Assembly: GCA_021152555.1 (NCBI GenBank)
Contig: JAGKVE010000026.1
Coordinates: 1-26,540, forward strand
Origin: Bacteroidia bacterium
GTDB taxonomy: Bacteria; Bacteroidota; Bacteroidia; Bacteroidales; Paludibacteraceae
DNA: 26,540 nucleotides
Direction of reading: 5' to 3'
Shown: positions 1 through 6,258 of the stretch, one piece after another
Position numbering within the stretch: the stretch's first letter is position 1
Layout: the number at the start of each line of letters is the position of its first letter
Notes under the pieces: generated by a model
The model's database searches: none
What the model was told of the DNA's origin: nothing
The model's input: only the letters and a program-made list of their open reading frames with translations
Program-made: the position numbers and the translations under genes

Positions 1-78
1 CACGAAAACCAAACCCATCAGCACATAGACGAGTTTGTCCTTCTCCAGACTGGCTTTTTCAGATTTCTTAACTTGCAT
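1..78 (-). CDS. TonB-family energy transducer, N-terminal 26 codons only (cut by window edge)
   Basis: A minus-strand reading frame opens with ATG at 78-76 and stays open to base 1. Its 26 residues begin MQVKKSEKASLEKDK and continue into a hydrophobic stretch, LVYVLMGLVFV. This charged start (KKS-x-KA-x-LE) running into a single membrane anchor is the characteristic N terminus of Bacteroidales TonB proteins, which couple the proton-motive force to TonB-dependent outer-membrane transporters. Only the cytoplasmic tail and the first half of the anchor are visible; the periplasmic domain lies beyond the window. A well-spaced Bacteroidota promoter sits upstream at 118-149. The call rests on this short segment, so another inner-membrane protein with a similar start cannot be excluded. 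Confidence 0.7.
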   Translation of the reverse strand, partial: MQVKKSEKASLEKDKLVYVLMGLVFV

Positions 79-117
79 ATCTTGTGTTTTTTAGGTCGTT
101 TTGATAAAAATCGACTG

Positions 118-149
118 CAAAGGTACAACAAAAATTGCAAATAAGCAAA
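118..149 (-). promoter_or_regulatory. Bacteroidota-type promoter for the TonB-like gene
   Basis: Read on the minus strand, TTTG (complement of CAAA at 146-149) is followed after 20 bp by TACCTTTG (complement of 118-125). This matches the sigma-ABfr consensus TTTG-N19-21-TAnnTTTG. The -7 box ends 40 bp before the ATG at 78, leaving a leader of about 35 nt. Confidence 0.8.
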
Positions 150-195
150 TTTTTTTTTGTTTTTTTTGCCAAACGGAATAAAATTCTTCTTTTTA

Positions 196-227
196 TTTGT
201 GTAAATACAAAAAATGTAGTACCTTTG
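196..227 (+). promoter_or_regulatory. Bacteroidota-type promoter for the flippase gene
   Basis: TTTG at 196-199 and TACCTTTG at 220-227 are separated by 20 bp, the consensus spacing. The box lies only 9 bp before the ATG at 237, so transcription would start about 3-6 nt upstream of the start codon. The promoter is back-to-back with the divergent one at 118-149. Confidence 0.8.
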
Positions 228-236
228 CACACTCTT

Positions 237-1520
237 ATGAAACATTTTGTTTCAAAAATATGGAATTCCCCCTCAGTGCGGGATGTGGGTAAACTGCTGT
301 CTGCGAACGTCATTGCACAGGCGTTAGGTTTGCTTATCTATCCCATTTTGACGCGTCTCTACTCGCCGGAAGATTTCGGTCTGTTGAATTTGTTTATGAG
401 TATTGGAGGAATATTTGTGTTGGTAGCTACTGCGGATTACCAAAATGCGATTGTCTTGCCCAAAGAGGAAGATCGCGCTCGTGCGCTTGTGCAGGTATGC
501 ATCATTTTATTATTGTCGGTAATAACAATATTAATTATCTCCATTCCTTTCTCACACCCGATTGCGATGCTATTCAAAGCTCCGGATTTGGAGCATTGGT
601 GGTGGATGATGCCTTTGTACGTAGGCGGCTTGGGGCTATGGACAATACTAAGTAATTACTACATCCGCTATAAGGCCTTCCACCGTATCTCTGTATACCA
701 GATGTCTCAGTCCGTTTTGAATGCCGGAGGCAAGTTGGGGCTTGGAGCCATGGGCTTTTTGTCCGGCGGAATGATTGTTTCAACTATCGTTGCTCCTATT
801 CTGGCGATTCGCGCCAGCCTGTTAAACGGCGGCAGAAGACTTGTGGCTGGCTTGTTTCGAGTGGACAAGTCTGCACTCCGTAACGAAGCTGCCGAATACC
901 GCAATTTTCCGCTCTATTCCATGCCCCGGTCGTTGGTCAATACATTGAGTGGCAACTTGCCATTCTTGATGCTGACGCCGGTGTTCGGCTTGACGGAATT
1001 AGGGCATTTCGGAATGGCTTTCACATTGTCATTTAGACCCATGCAAATCGTTGTGCAATCGGTTTATCAAGTTTTGTATCAACGTACTGCGCAATTGGTG
1101 AATGAAAAGAAAACAATAGGCACCTTGATATTTACGTTTGTAAAAAAAATGCTTTTGTTGGAAATCCCTGCTTTTATAGGGTTGTACTTTGCCCTTCCCG
1201 CGTTGACAGAATGGTTATTAGGAGAGAATTGGCGAATAGCAGGTGAATATATCCGTCTATTATTGCCATGGCTATTGATGGTGAGCATAACAACAACAAT
1301 CAATTTTATTCCAGATATATTTGGAAAGCAGCGAATGATGTTGCTAATCGAGATTTTCTACCTGTTGTTGCGAATAGCAGCGTTATTTGTAGGAATTTAT
1401 TATGATTCATTCCTATGGACAATACGATTATTCTCTTATTCCGGCGTAATTGTGCTCTTTGGGGAGTTGCTTTGGTTTGCTGTTTTGGCAAGATCATATG
1501 ATAAAAAGACTGTTCTATGA
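237..1520 (+). CDS. Polysaccharide flippase, Wzx-like (MOP/MATE superfamily)
   Basis: This 427-residue inner-membrane protein has about 12 hydrophobic segments. Its start (VGKLLSANVIAQALGLL, then YPILTRLYSPEDFG) is typical of O-antigen/teichoic-acid exporters of the polysaccharide_synt family, which move undecaprenyl-linked glycan units across the inner membrane. A further 34 codons are open upstream (from 135), but they would run through the promoter at 196-227, so I place the start at 237. That start lies only a few bases after the expected transcription start; GTG at 276 or 285 is an alternative. The stop overlaps the next gene by ATGA, so the two are probably translationally coupled. Base composition is visibly AT-richer than in the housekeeping genes further right, as is common for glycan loci. 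The exported substrate cannot be read from sequence. Confidence 0.85.
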   Translation: MKHFVSKIWNSPSVRDVGKLLSANVIAQALGLLIYPILTRLYSPEDFGLLNLFMSIGGIFVLVATADYQNAIVLPKEEDRARALVQVCIILLLSVITILIISIPFSHPIAMLFKAPDLEHWWWMMPLYVGGLGLWTILSNYYIRYKAFHRISVYQMSQSVLNAGGKLGLGAMGFLSGGMIVSTIVAPILAIRASLLNGGRRLVAGLFRVDKSALRNEAAEYRNFPLYSMPRSLVNTLSGNLPFLMLTPVFGLTELGHFGMAFTLSFRPMQIVVQSVYQVLYQRTAQLVNEKKTIGTLIFTFVKKMLLLEIPAFIGLYFALPALTEWLLGENWRIAGEYIRLLLPWLLMVSITTTINFIPDIFGKQRMMLLIEIFYLLLRIAALFVGIYYDSFLWTIRLFSYSGVIVLFGELLWFAVLARSYDKKTVL

Positions 1521-3049
1521 AGTTGATTTTGAATAGTGAAAAGTGGTTCTCGTGTGGCCATATACATGTCTGTGGTTATTGCTATGACGATGCAGGAAAT
1601 TTGTATCGAGAAAAACGATTATGTGATTACTTTGCAGCGGTGCAAAGTCCGGATGGTTTCTTCCAATCCCTTCGAGCAGCAAACGGTTTATTCAGTGTAA
1701 TAATAGAAAAGCCGGGAATGACGCTAATAGCGACAGACAGAGTTCGCAGATATCCGTTATTCTATACTTCAGACGGTCAAATTACAGACACACCGAATGC
1801 ACTCGTACATTCTTTGGAAAGAGACAATGAAGCTTTTTCATTTTACAATGCCAGTGGGGCTGTTCTGCCTGGACATACTCTATTAAAAAAAATAAAACAA
1901 CTACCTGCCGCCAGTTATGGCATATATTCATTTGATAAATGGCAAGTGCAGCAGTATGCCGATTATTTATGTACGAAAAAGGATGAAAAGAGTATTTCTT
2001 TGGAGAGGCTGGATGAGGTTATGATATCTGTTTTCCAACGGTTGGTGGAAAGCATAGGTGACCGTCAGATTGTAGTTCCGTTAACCGCGGGTAACGATTC
2101 AAGGTTGATTCTCTGTATGCTACATAAAATGGGATACCATAATGTTGTCTGCTATACAGTAGTGGGCAAAGGCAGCAGTGAATGGGAAGGCGCAAATGAA
2201 GCAGCACGGCGTTTGAATTACAAGCATTATAAAGTTGATATATATGATGAAGAGGCCTTGCAGTTGACTTTTGCAGACGAGGATAAATGGGAAAGATATT
2301 ATCGTTATGTCGGCAGTTACACTAACTTTTGTTGGTTGTACGACTATGCAGCACTACTTTTTTTAGAGAAAAAACACCTGATAGATTCTGATGCAGTTTT
2401 CGTTCCCGGGCATTCCGCAGATATGATAGGAGGAAGCCACCTGTATAAAGCAAACGTGCAGGAGAATGAAAACGCAGAATCGTTGGTGAACAAAATTATG
2501 TTCATCAATTTTGAGTATGGGGGGAGTCGTAATGTGCGAACCACATTACGCGATTATTTCAACGCCTGTGTAAATGCAAAATACACTCCCTATTCCGCTT
2601 ATCAGAATTGGGTGGTACAGCACAGGCAAGTGCATAATATACTCAATTCGATTCGCGTGTATGATTTTTTGGGATATGACGTGCGTTTACCTTTCTGGGA
2701 TTCTGCTTTGTATGAGATATTTTCTCATTTGCCATATGCAGAACTTAAAAAAAGTTGTCTATACTTAGATTATGTGCAGTCGGTATTCAGCTCTTATGGT
2801 TTATCTGTATCTATGCAGAAAAAGCAGATACATTGGCCCTGCGTCGCGATGAAGCGATTACTTAAACGAGTTGTCCCGGCTGAATGGATAAATCGGGTTC
2901 ACAAGTCTGATCCTATAGGTGAAAAATTACTTAGCAGACGGTTGGACCTTGAACTCACTCATTGGCTTGGGCATCCTCATTCTTGTACAAATAGTAATGA
3001 GTTGATGCTACAATGGTATGAGATGCGTGTGCTTCAGGGGCGTGGTTGA
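1517..3049 (+). CDS. Asparagine-synthase-like amidotransferase of a glycan locus, glutaminase site lost
   Basis: The 510-residue protein has the two-domain plan of AsnB-type enzymes. Residues about 45-100 resemble the Ntn glutaminase fold (NGLFSVIIEK, DRVRRYPLFYT). An ATP-pyrophosphatase synthetase domain begins with a PP-loop, PLTAGNDSR, at 188-196; DYRLP-type sequence (GYDVRLPFWDS) follows in the C-terminal half. The start is Met-Lys-Leu, so the Cys2 nucleophile needed for glutamine hydrolysis is absent. The enzyme must use ammonia, another amine donor, or a different acyl-adenylate chemistry. Such proteins are frequent in capsule and O-antigen clusters, where they are thought to amidate glycan carboxyl groups. 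The ATGA overlap with the flippase supports a role in the same pathway. The substrate is unknown. Confidence 0.75.
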   Translation: MKLILNSEKWFSCGHIHVCGYCYDDAGNLYREKRLCDYFAAVQSPDGFFQSLRAANGLFSVIIEKPGMTLIATDRVRRYPLFYTSDGQITDTPNALVHSLERDNEAFSFYNASGAVLPGHTLLKKIKQLPAASYGIYSFDKWQVQQYADYLCTKKDEKSISLERLDEVMISVFQRLVESIGDRQIVVPLTAGNDSRLILCMLHKMGYHNVVCYTVVGKGSSEWEGANEAARRLNYKHYKVDIYDEEALQLTFADEDKWERYYRYVGSYTNFCWLYDYAALLFLEKKHLIDSDAVFVPGHSADMIGGSHLYKANVQENENAESLVNKIMFINFEYGGSRNVRTTLRDYFNACVNAKYTPYSAYQNWVVQHRQVHNILNSIRVYDFLGYDVRLPFWDSALYEIFSHLPYAELKKSCLYLDYVQSVFSSYGLSVSMQKKQIHWPCVAMKRLLKRVVPAEWINRVHKSDPIGEKLLSRRLDLELTHWLGHPHSCTNSNELMLQWYEMRVLQGRG

Positions 3050-3071
3050 TGCTCTAAGTATTCTGTTCTGT

Positions 3072-3089
3072 ACAAGAAAAACATCTTGT
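3072..3089. terminator. Possible weak bidirectional hairpin between convergent genes
   Basis: ACAAGA (3072-3077) and TCTTGT (3084-3089) form a 6-bp stem with a 6-nt A-rich loop in the 42-bp gap between two converging genes. The stem is short and lacks a clear U-tract, so the call rests mainly on position. Confidence 0.3.
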
Positions 3090-3091
3090 CG

Positions 3092-4051
3092 TTAGTGCAT
3101 CCGCCATTCGCGGAGTTTTTGGAACCAGATGGCCAGTCGGAAGATTGGCTTGTAATATTTCTCGACGCTGAAGTAGGTTGTGGGGATGGAGCCGAACTGT
3201 TTGTAATGCTTGGCAGTGCCGCGGTCCATGGAACCTTCAAAATCAAAGATGACATGTTTCTCCCGTGCCAGTTTGAGTGCTTCGAGTACTAACAGAGCCG
3301 ATGCACCGGACTCCTTGAAGGCGGGGTCGAAGGCAGGGATGAGATAGTACATGCTTTTAGAGTCCCATATGAGGAAGGCGGCAGCGTACGGAACGCCGTC
3401 CGCATTGCATATACTCAATATCTCGCATTGACCTAAACGGCGTGCTTTGCGCTCGAGAACGAGCAGGAACTCGCGGGAATACGAGCACTCCCGTTTACGG
3501 GCTTGCAGGCAACGCGTATGGAAGCGGTAGAAATCCTCCGCTTCCATTGTGTGCTCTGCGTGTAAACTCAGCGCTTTTTGCAGCTGCCTTTTCTTGTTCG
3601 TGCTGAACGAATTGATAACGGCGTCTAGGTCGCTGAGATCCTCGATGCGGTACGTGACACGTTCCTGGGTCTTGCACCCCAGCGCGTGCATGGCGTCCAC
3701 ACACAAACTGCCGGGCATGTACTGCTGGTAGTAGTACGCCAACCCCATGGCATCGAGCTGCTCTTTGAGCTGGCGGCATACTTCGGCTGTACGCCATCGG
3801 TCTGCTGTTATTTCCGCTGTGACCCAGATGCCGCCTATCTGCGTTTGTTGCGGCATGATGATATATTTGTACCATGCGCGTTTGCAGAGCAGGTACGGCA
3901 TGGCGCCGACGATGGCGCCGTTCTCGTCCTCTGCGAGCAAAACGTCCCATTCCTTACCTGCACATACGGCGTCCAGCCACCACGGCATCATAAAAATCGG
4001 CACGTAGTCCTGCTGCGAGGTCCATTCGATATATCGTTCTTTGTTGGTCAT
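3092..4051 (-). CDS. FemAB-like / GNAT-fold acyltransferase
   Basis: This 319-residue cytoplasmic protein begins MTNKERYIEWTSQQ and has the Bacteroidales pattern of GNAT_acetyltransf_6 (BioF2/FemAB-like) proteins. The N-terminal part (PIFMMPWWLDAVCAG, GAIVGAMPYLL) and the central FSTNKKRQLQKAL helix match the first GNAT lobe. The second lobe carries ILSICNADGVPYAAAFLIWD, LLVLEALKLA and the end motif FDFEGSMDRGTAKHYKQFG. Relatives transfer acyl or aminoacyl groups to cell-wall or glycan precursors, and many lie at the edges of polysaccharide loci, as here. The acyl donor and acceptor cannot be assigned. The gene starts 15 bp after the ssb stop and is probably co-transcribed with it. Confidence 0.75.
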   Translation of the reverse strand: MTNKERYIEWTSQQDYVPIFMMPWWLDAVCAGKEWDVLLAEDENGAIVGAMPYLLCKRAWYKYIIMPQQTQIGGIWVTAEITADRWRTAEVCRQLKEQLDAMGLAYYYQQYMPGSLCVDAMHALGCKTQERVTYRIEDLSDLDAVINSFSTNKKRQLQKALSLHAEHTMEAEDFYRFHTRCLQARKRECSYSREFLLVLERKARRLGQCEILSICNADGVPYAAAFLIWDSKSMYYLIPAFDPAFKESGASALLVLEALKLAREKHVIFDFEGSMDRGTAKHYKQFGSIPTTYFSVEKYYKPIFRLAIWFQKLREWRMH

Positions 4052-4066
4052 AGCGTCTGTTTTTTG

Positions 4067-4525
4067 TTAGCGAAATAAACCGTTGAAGAAACCTCCTTCG
4101 TTTTCAGGAACTTGTGCTTGGTCGTTTAGTTCCTGGTCACTCGGTTCCTGGTCACTTGGTACTTGGTCATTTGTCACTTTCCGGTACTGTTCCGGTCTGT
4201 AGAGGATTTGGATGTTCTCTGCAATCACTTCCGTCTTGCGGCGTATCTGTCCGTCTTTCTCCCATACGCGGGTCTTGAGTTTGCCCTCAACATACACTTT
4301 CATGCTCTTTTTGAGGTTCTGCTGCGCCCATTCGGCGAGGTTGCGCCAAAGGACGATGGAGTGCCATTCGGTCACGTCTGGTACTTGCGTACCGTTTTGC
4401 ATCACATAACCACGCTCTGTTGTTGCCAGATTAAAGGTAGCGATTGCAACGCCGCGGTCTAAGTAACGTACTTCAGGGTCTGCACCGACGTTGCCGATAA
4501 GAATAACTTTGTTTACACTTGACAT
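4067..4525 (-). CDS. ssb: Single-stranded DNA-binding protein with an unusual C-terminal tail
   Basis: Residues 1-112 form a standard bacterial SSB OB-fold: VNKVILIGNVGADPEVRYL, then FNLATTERGY, TEWHSIVLWR and YVEGKLKTRVWE. SSB coats single-stranded DNA and recruits replication and repair enzymes. Total length, 152 residues, is normal. Bacteroidota SSBs usually end in an acidic tip such as DDLPF. Here the tail is a pentapeptide-like repeat (SDQEP, SDQEL, NDQAQ) ending GGFFNGLFR, with no acidic-hydrophobic tip. The tail DNA (about 4124-4190) is a degenerate 7/8-bp repeat like the spacer repeats elsewhere in the window. No other frame restores DDLPF before the next gene. The gene could be a second SSB copy or a copy altered by repeat invasion. 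It lies between a lipoprotein gene and an acyltransferase gene. Confidence 0.93.
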   Translation of the reverse strand: MSSVNKVILIGNVGADPEVRYLDRGVAIATFNLATTERGYVMQNGTQVPDVTEWHSIVLWRNLAEWAQQNLKKSMKVYVEGKLKTRVWEKDGQIRRKTEVIAENIQILYRPEQYRKVTNDQVPSDQEPSDQELNDQAQVPENEGGFFNGLFR

Positions 4526-4582
4526 AATTTTAATTTTTTAATTTTGAATTTTATTTTTTATCACCAATTACCAATCACCAAT
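4526..4582. repeat. Low-complexity spacer with 7-bp repeats upstream of ssb
   Basis: On the plus strand 4562-4582 is CACCAAT, TACCAAT, CACCAAT, three heptamers ending in the stop codon of the lipoprotein gene. The remaining 36 bp to the ssb start is A/T-only repetition of TTTTAATT-like words. On the coding strand the heptamers read ATTGGTG/ATTGGTA, the same words found before rpe at 14209-14229. Confidence 0.7.
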
Positions 4583-5547
4583 TATTTTTGTGTCGGTTTG
4601 TCGTATTTCACGCTCTCAGGAATAATACCGTCTTTGTTCAGGCTGAAGGTCGCTTTCATATGGTAGGCCATCGTCAGCACATTGACATCCATGTCCACCT
4701 GTGCGTTGTATGTGCCGTCAGTCTGTTTGCCGAGGAAGGTGATGTCGAGTTCGCTTACTTTGACGGTCAGGCTCTGGAGGGCTGCCTCGGAGAACTGGTC
4801 GCCGATGAAGTACTCAAGCGGTTTGTCGAATTTGACATGTACCACGCCATCCGTAGGATAGAGGTCTCCGAATGCGATGACCATCGGTTTCTCGTTTGCC
4901 GACGCTTCGAAGCCCGGTACGGTGTCAACCTGGCTCACACTCTTCATCGTTCCCGTGATGCTGAACTGACCCGGCGTAATCTCCTCGCGCAGCGACTTCT
5001 CGTCATAGACGAAGACAGGCTTTTTACCCATACGGCCGCCTTCAACAACCACTTCATACACTAAGTTGCCGGCCTCGTTGGCACCTTTGTTGGTAATGGT
5101 CTGCAGACCGGATACAATGGTTCCGTATGTGTAAAAGTCTTTGAATGTCGGGGTGAAAACACTGCCGGCGGTCTCAAACAGACCGGTCGCGTGCAACTCC
5201 ATAACACCCGCGTGCTCCAAACCGTCCTGAGCGACAACAGGGTTCTCGCCGTAGTTCAGTGTCACGTCTATCGGCCATGTGCCGTCTTTCGGAGTCCATT
5301 CAACAATCGGGTACTCTGCCGGCTCTGTAGCAAAATAGGCAGGAAGGTTCTGCTTGCCCGCTGCCGCAACACGTGCCATGCCGTTGGAGGCTTCTGAGAA
5401 AATACCGTTAAAAGCAGCTGCGTTCATGAAACAGGCAGCACCGGGAGTCAGCTCTTTGGATGTTTCCTTTTCAGGTTCCGGAGAGGTCTCGTTGTTGCAG
5501 GCCACGAATGTCATTGCCGCTAAGGCAAAAATAAATACTTTTTTCAT
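4582..5547 (-). CDS. Exported lipoprotein of unknown function
   Basis: The 321-residue product starts MKKVFIFALAAMTFVACNNE, a signal-peptidase-II signal with lipobox FVAC (Cys17), so it is probably anchored in the outer membrane or periplasmic face. A short Glu/Pro/Ser linker follows (ETSPEPEKETSKE). The rest is beta-rich, with alternating hydrophobic strands and Gly/Asp turns. It ends in a region rich in paired strands (AQVDMDVNVLTMAYHMKATFSL), which could be a calycin- or lipocalin-like barrel. I recognise no family or catalytic motif. It is transcribed from a clear promoter at 5715-5746 with an unusually structured leader of about 160 nt. It probably reads through into ssb and the acyltransferase gene; a functional link to either is not evident. 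Confidence 0.75.
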   Translation of the reverse strand: MKKVFIFALAAMTFVACNNETSPEPEKETSKELTPGAACFMNAAAFNGIFSEASNGMARVAAAGKQNLPAYFATEPAEYPIVEWTPKDGTWPIDVTLNYGENPVVAQDGLEHAGVMELHATGLFETAGSVFTPTFKDFYTYGTIVSGLQTITNKGANEAGNLVYEVVVEGGRMGKKPVFVYDEKSLREEITPGQFSITGTMKSVSQVDTVPGFEASANEKPMVIAFGDLYPTDGVVHVKFDKPLEYFIGDQFSEAALQSLTVKVSELDITFLGKQTDGTYNAQVDMDVNVLTMAYHMKATFSLNKDGIIPESVKYDKPTQK

Positions 5548-5564
5548 CTATTATGTATTGATTG

Positions 5565-5592
5565 TTATTTGTATAGGGTTATTTGTATAGGG
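5565..5592. repeat. 14-bp tandem duplication in the lipoprotein gene leader
   Basis: TTATTTGTATAGGG occurs twice without interruption (5565-5578, 5579-5592), 17 bp upstream of the lipoprotein start codon. The period is twice seven, in line with the heptameric spacers elsewhere. Confidence 0.8.
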
Positions 5593-5653
5593 TGTATTCT
5601 TTCACTTTTTCACCTTACTTCTCTCTTCCCACTTCTCTCCTCTCAACTATTCT

Positions 5654-5688
5654 CCCTTCCTTCTTGGAAGGGCCGGGGTTAGGGCCCT
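5654..5688. repeat. GC-rich REP-like hairpin element, copy 1
   Basis: CCCTTCC (5654-5660) and GGAAGGG (5666-5672) form a perfect 7-bp stem with a TTCTT loop. CCGGGGTT and the palindrome AGGGCCCT (5681-5688) follow. A related element with the same hairpin plus CGGGGT order lies at 26515-26540. It is inside the predicted leader of the lipoprotein mRNA and could act as an attenuator or RNA stabiliser. Confidence 0.6.
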
Positions 5689-5696
5689 GAACTCTC

Positions 5697-5714
5697 ATCA
5701 GCCGAAATCGGCTG
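5697..5714 (-). promoter_or_regulatory. Hairpin at the predicted 5' end of the lipoprotein transcript
   Basis: CAGCCGAAATCGGCTG (5699-5714) is a perfect inverted repeat lying directly after the -7 box on the minus strand. The lipoprotein mRNA would therefore begin within or next to a stable stem-loop. Such 5' hairpins can protect RNA from decay; a repressor-binding operator is the other obvious reading. Confidence 0.5.
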
Positions 5715-5746
5715 CAAAGTTACAGAAAAAAAATGATATATGCAAA
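5715..5746 (-). promoter_or_regulatory. Bacteroidota-type promoter for the lipoprotein gene
   Basis: Read on the minus strand, TTTG (complement of 5743-5746) precedes TAACTTTG (complement of 5715-5722) by exactly 20 bp. It is the only consensus promoter seen for the minus-strand genes 5547 to 3092. Confidence 0.8.
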
Positions 5747-5768
5747 CAAAAAATAAAACATCAAAAAG

Positions 5769-5794
5769 TATATTATATATTTATATATAATATA
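5769..5794. repeat. AT-only palindrome
   Basis: TATATTATATA (5769-5779) and TATATAATATA (5784-5794) form a perfect 11-bp inverted repeat with a TTTA loop, inside a run of about 60 nearly pure A/T bases. It could extrude a cruciform or act as a DNA-unwinding element. Confidence 0.7.
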
Positions 5795-5827
5795 GTACAA
5801 TCGGAAAAAGTACCAAAACGGGCCTTG

Positions 5828-5870
5828 TATGTTATGGTTATCCTATGGATATGTTATGGTTATCCTATGG
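5828..5870. repeat. 21-bp direct repeat pair
   Basis: The same 21-bp word, containing TGGTTATCCTA, occurs at 5828-5848 and 5850-5870. The complement of that 11-bp core, TAGGATAACCA, appears at 6041-6051, so the core brackets the intervening repeats as an inverted pair. Confidence 0.8.
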
Positions 5871-5873
5871 TAT

Positions 5874-5925
5874 TGGCTCGAAAACGGCTCGATATAGGGC
5901 TGTAGTCGGCTCGAAATTGGTTCGC
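5874..5925. repeat. Imperfect array containing GGCTCGAAA words
   Basis: GGCTCGA occurs three times between 5875 and 5921, with degenerate copies GGCTGTAG and GGTTCGC between and after, at a spacing of about 11-12 bp. No open frame covers it. Confidence 0.55.
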
Positions 5926-5953
5926 ACTTTTATGCTGTGATTATGCGGTCTGC

Positions 5954-6071
5954 CACGAATTATTGACGAATTATTGACGAACTATACACGAACTATACAC
6001 GAATTATTGACGAACTATACACGAATTATAGACGAATTATTAGGATAACCACAGAATAGTCACAGAATAGT
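5954..6071. repeat. 11-bp tandem repeat array (8 units plus 2 related units)
   Basis: Eight contiguous 11-bp units of consensus [CG]ACGAA[TC]TAT[TA] fill 5954-6041. Eight further bases (AGGATAAC), then two copies of CACAGAATAGT follow (6050-6060, 6061-6071). An 11-bp period is close to one turn of B-DNA, so the AATTAT tracts fall on the same helix face; this favours intrinsic bending or cooperative protein binding. There is no spacer-repeat alternation, so it is not a CRISPR. It lies about 115-255 bp upstream of the promoter at 6185-6216. Confidence 0.85.
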
Positions 6072-6184
6072 ATAGTCATAGAGGCAGATTGTAGTGGGTG
6101 TCTTGAGAAAGACGGTGTGTTGTGGGATAAAAAGCAAAGAAAAAAGGGTAAAAATACATTTTTTAGGAAAAAATGGCATATAAA

Positions 6185-6216
6185 TTTGTGTATGTCATTT
6201 TTTTTGTGTATCTTTG
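6185..6216 (+). promoter_or_regulatory. Bacteroidota-type promoter for the EEP-family gene
   Basis: TTTG at 6185-6188 and TATCTTTG at 6209-6216 are separated by 20 bp. The leader to the ATG at 6259 would be about 38 nt. This probably drives the plus-strand genes to 9851 and perhaps beyond. Confidence 0.8.
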
Positions 6217-6258
6217 CGGCGCGAAATCAAATTTATATTCAAAATACATAATCATCCT

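Noticed and set aside
135..236. Upstream extension of the flippase by 34 codons
   Set aside because: It would translate through a consensus promoter and encodes a Phe/Lys-rich stretch not seen in the family.
5769..5794. AT palindrome as a terminator
   Set aside because: The stem is only A-T pairs and lies between divergent promoters rather than after a gene.
5954..6071. Possible CRISPR array
   Set aside because: Units are 11 bp and contiguous with no unique spacers, and no cas genes are present.
5748..6071. Clear chromosomal replication origin
   Set aside because: The AT block and repeats fit loosely, but TTATCCACA-type DnaA boxes are absent and no dnaA or dnaN lies nearby. Kept only as one hypothesis for the repeat region.
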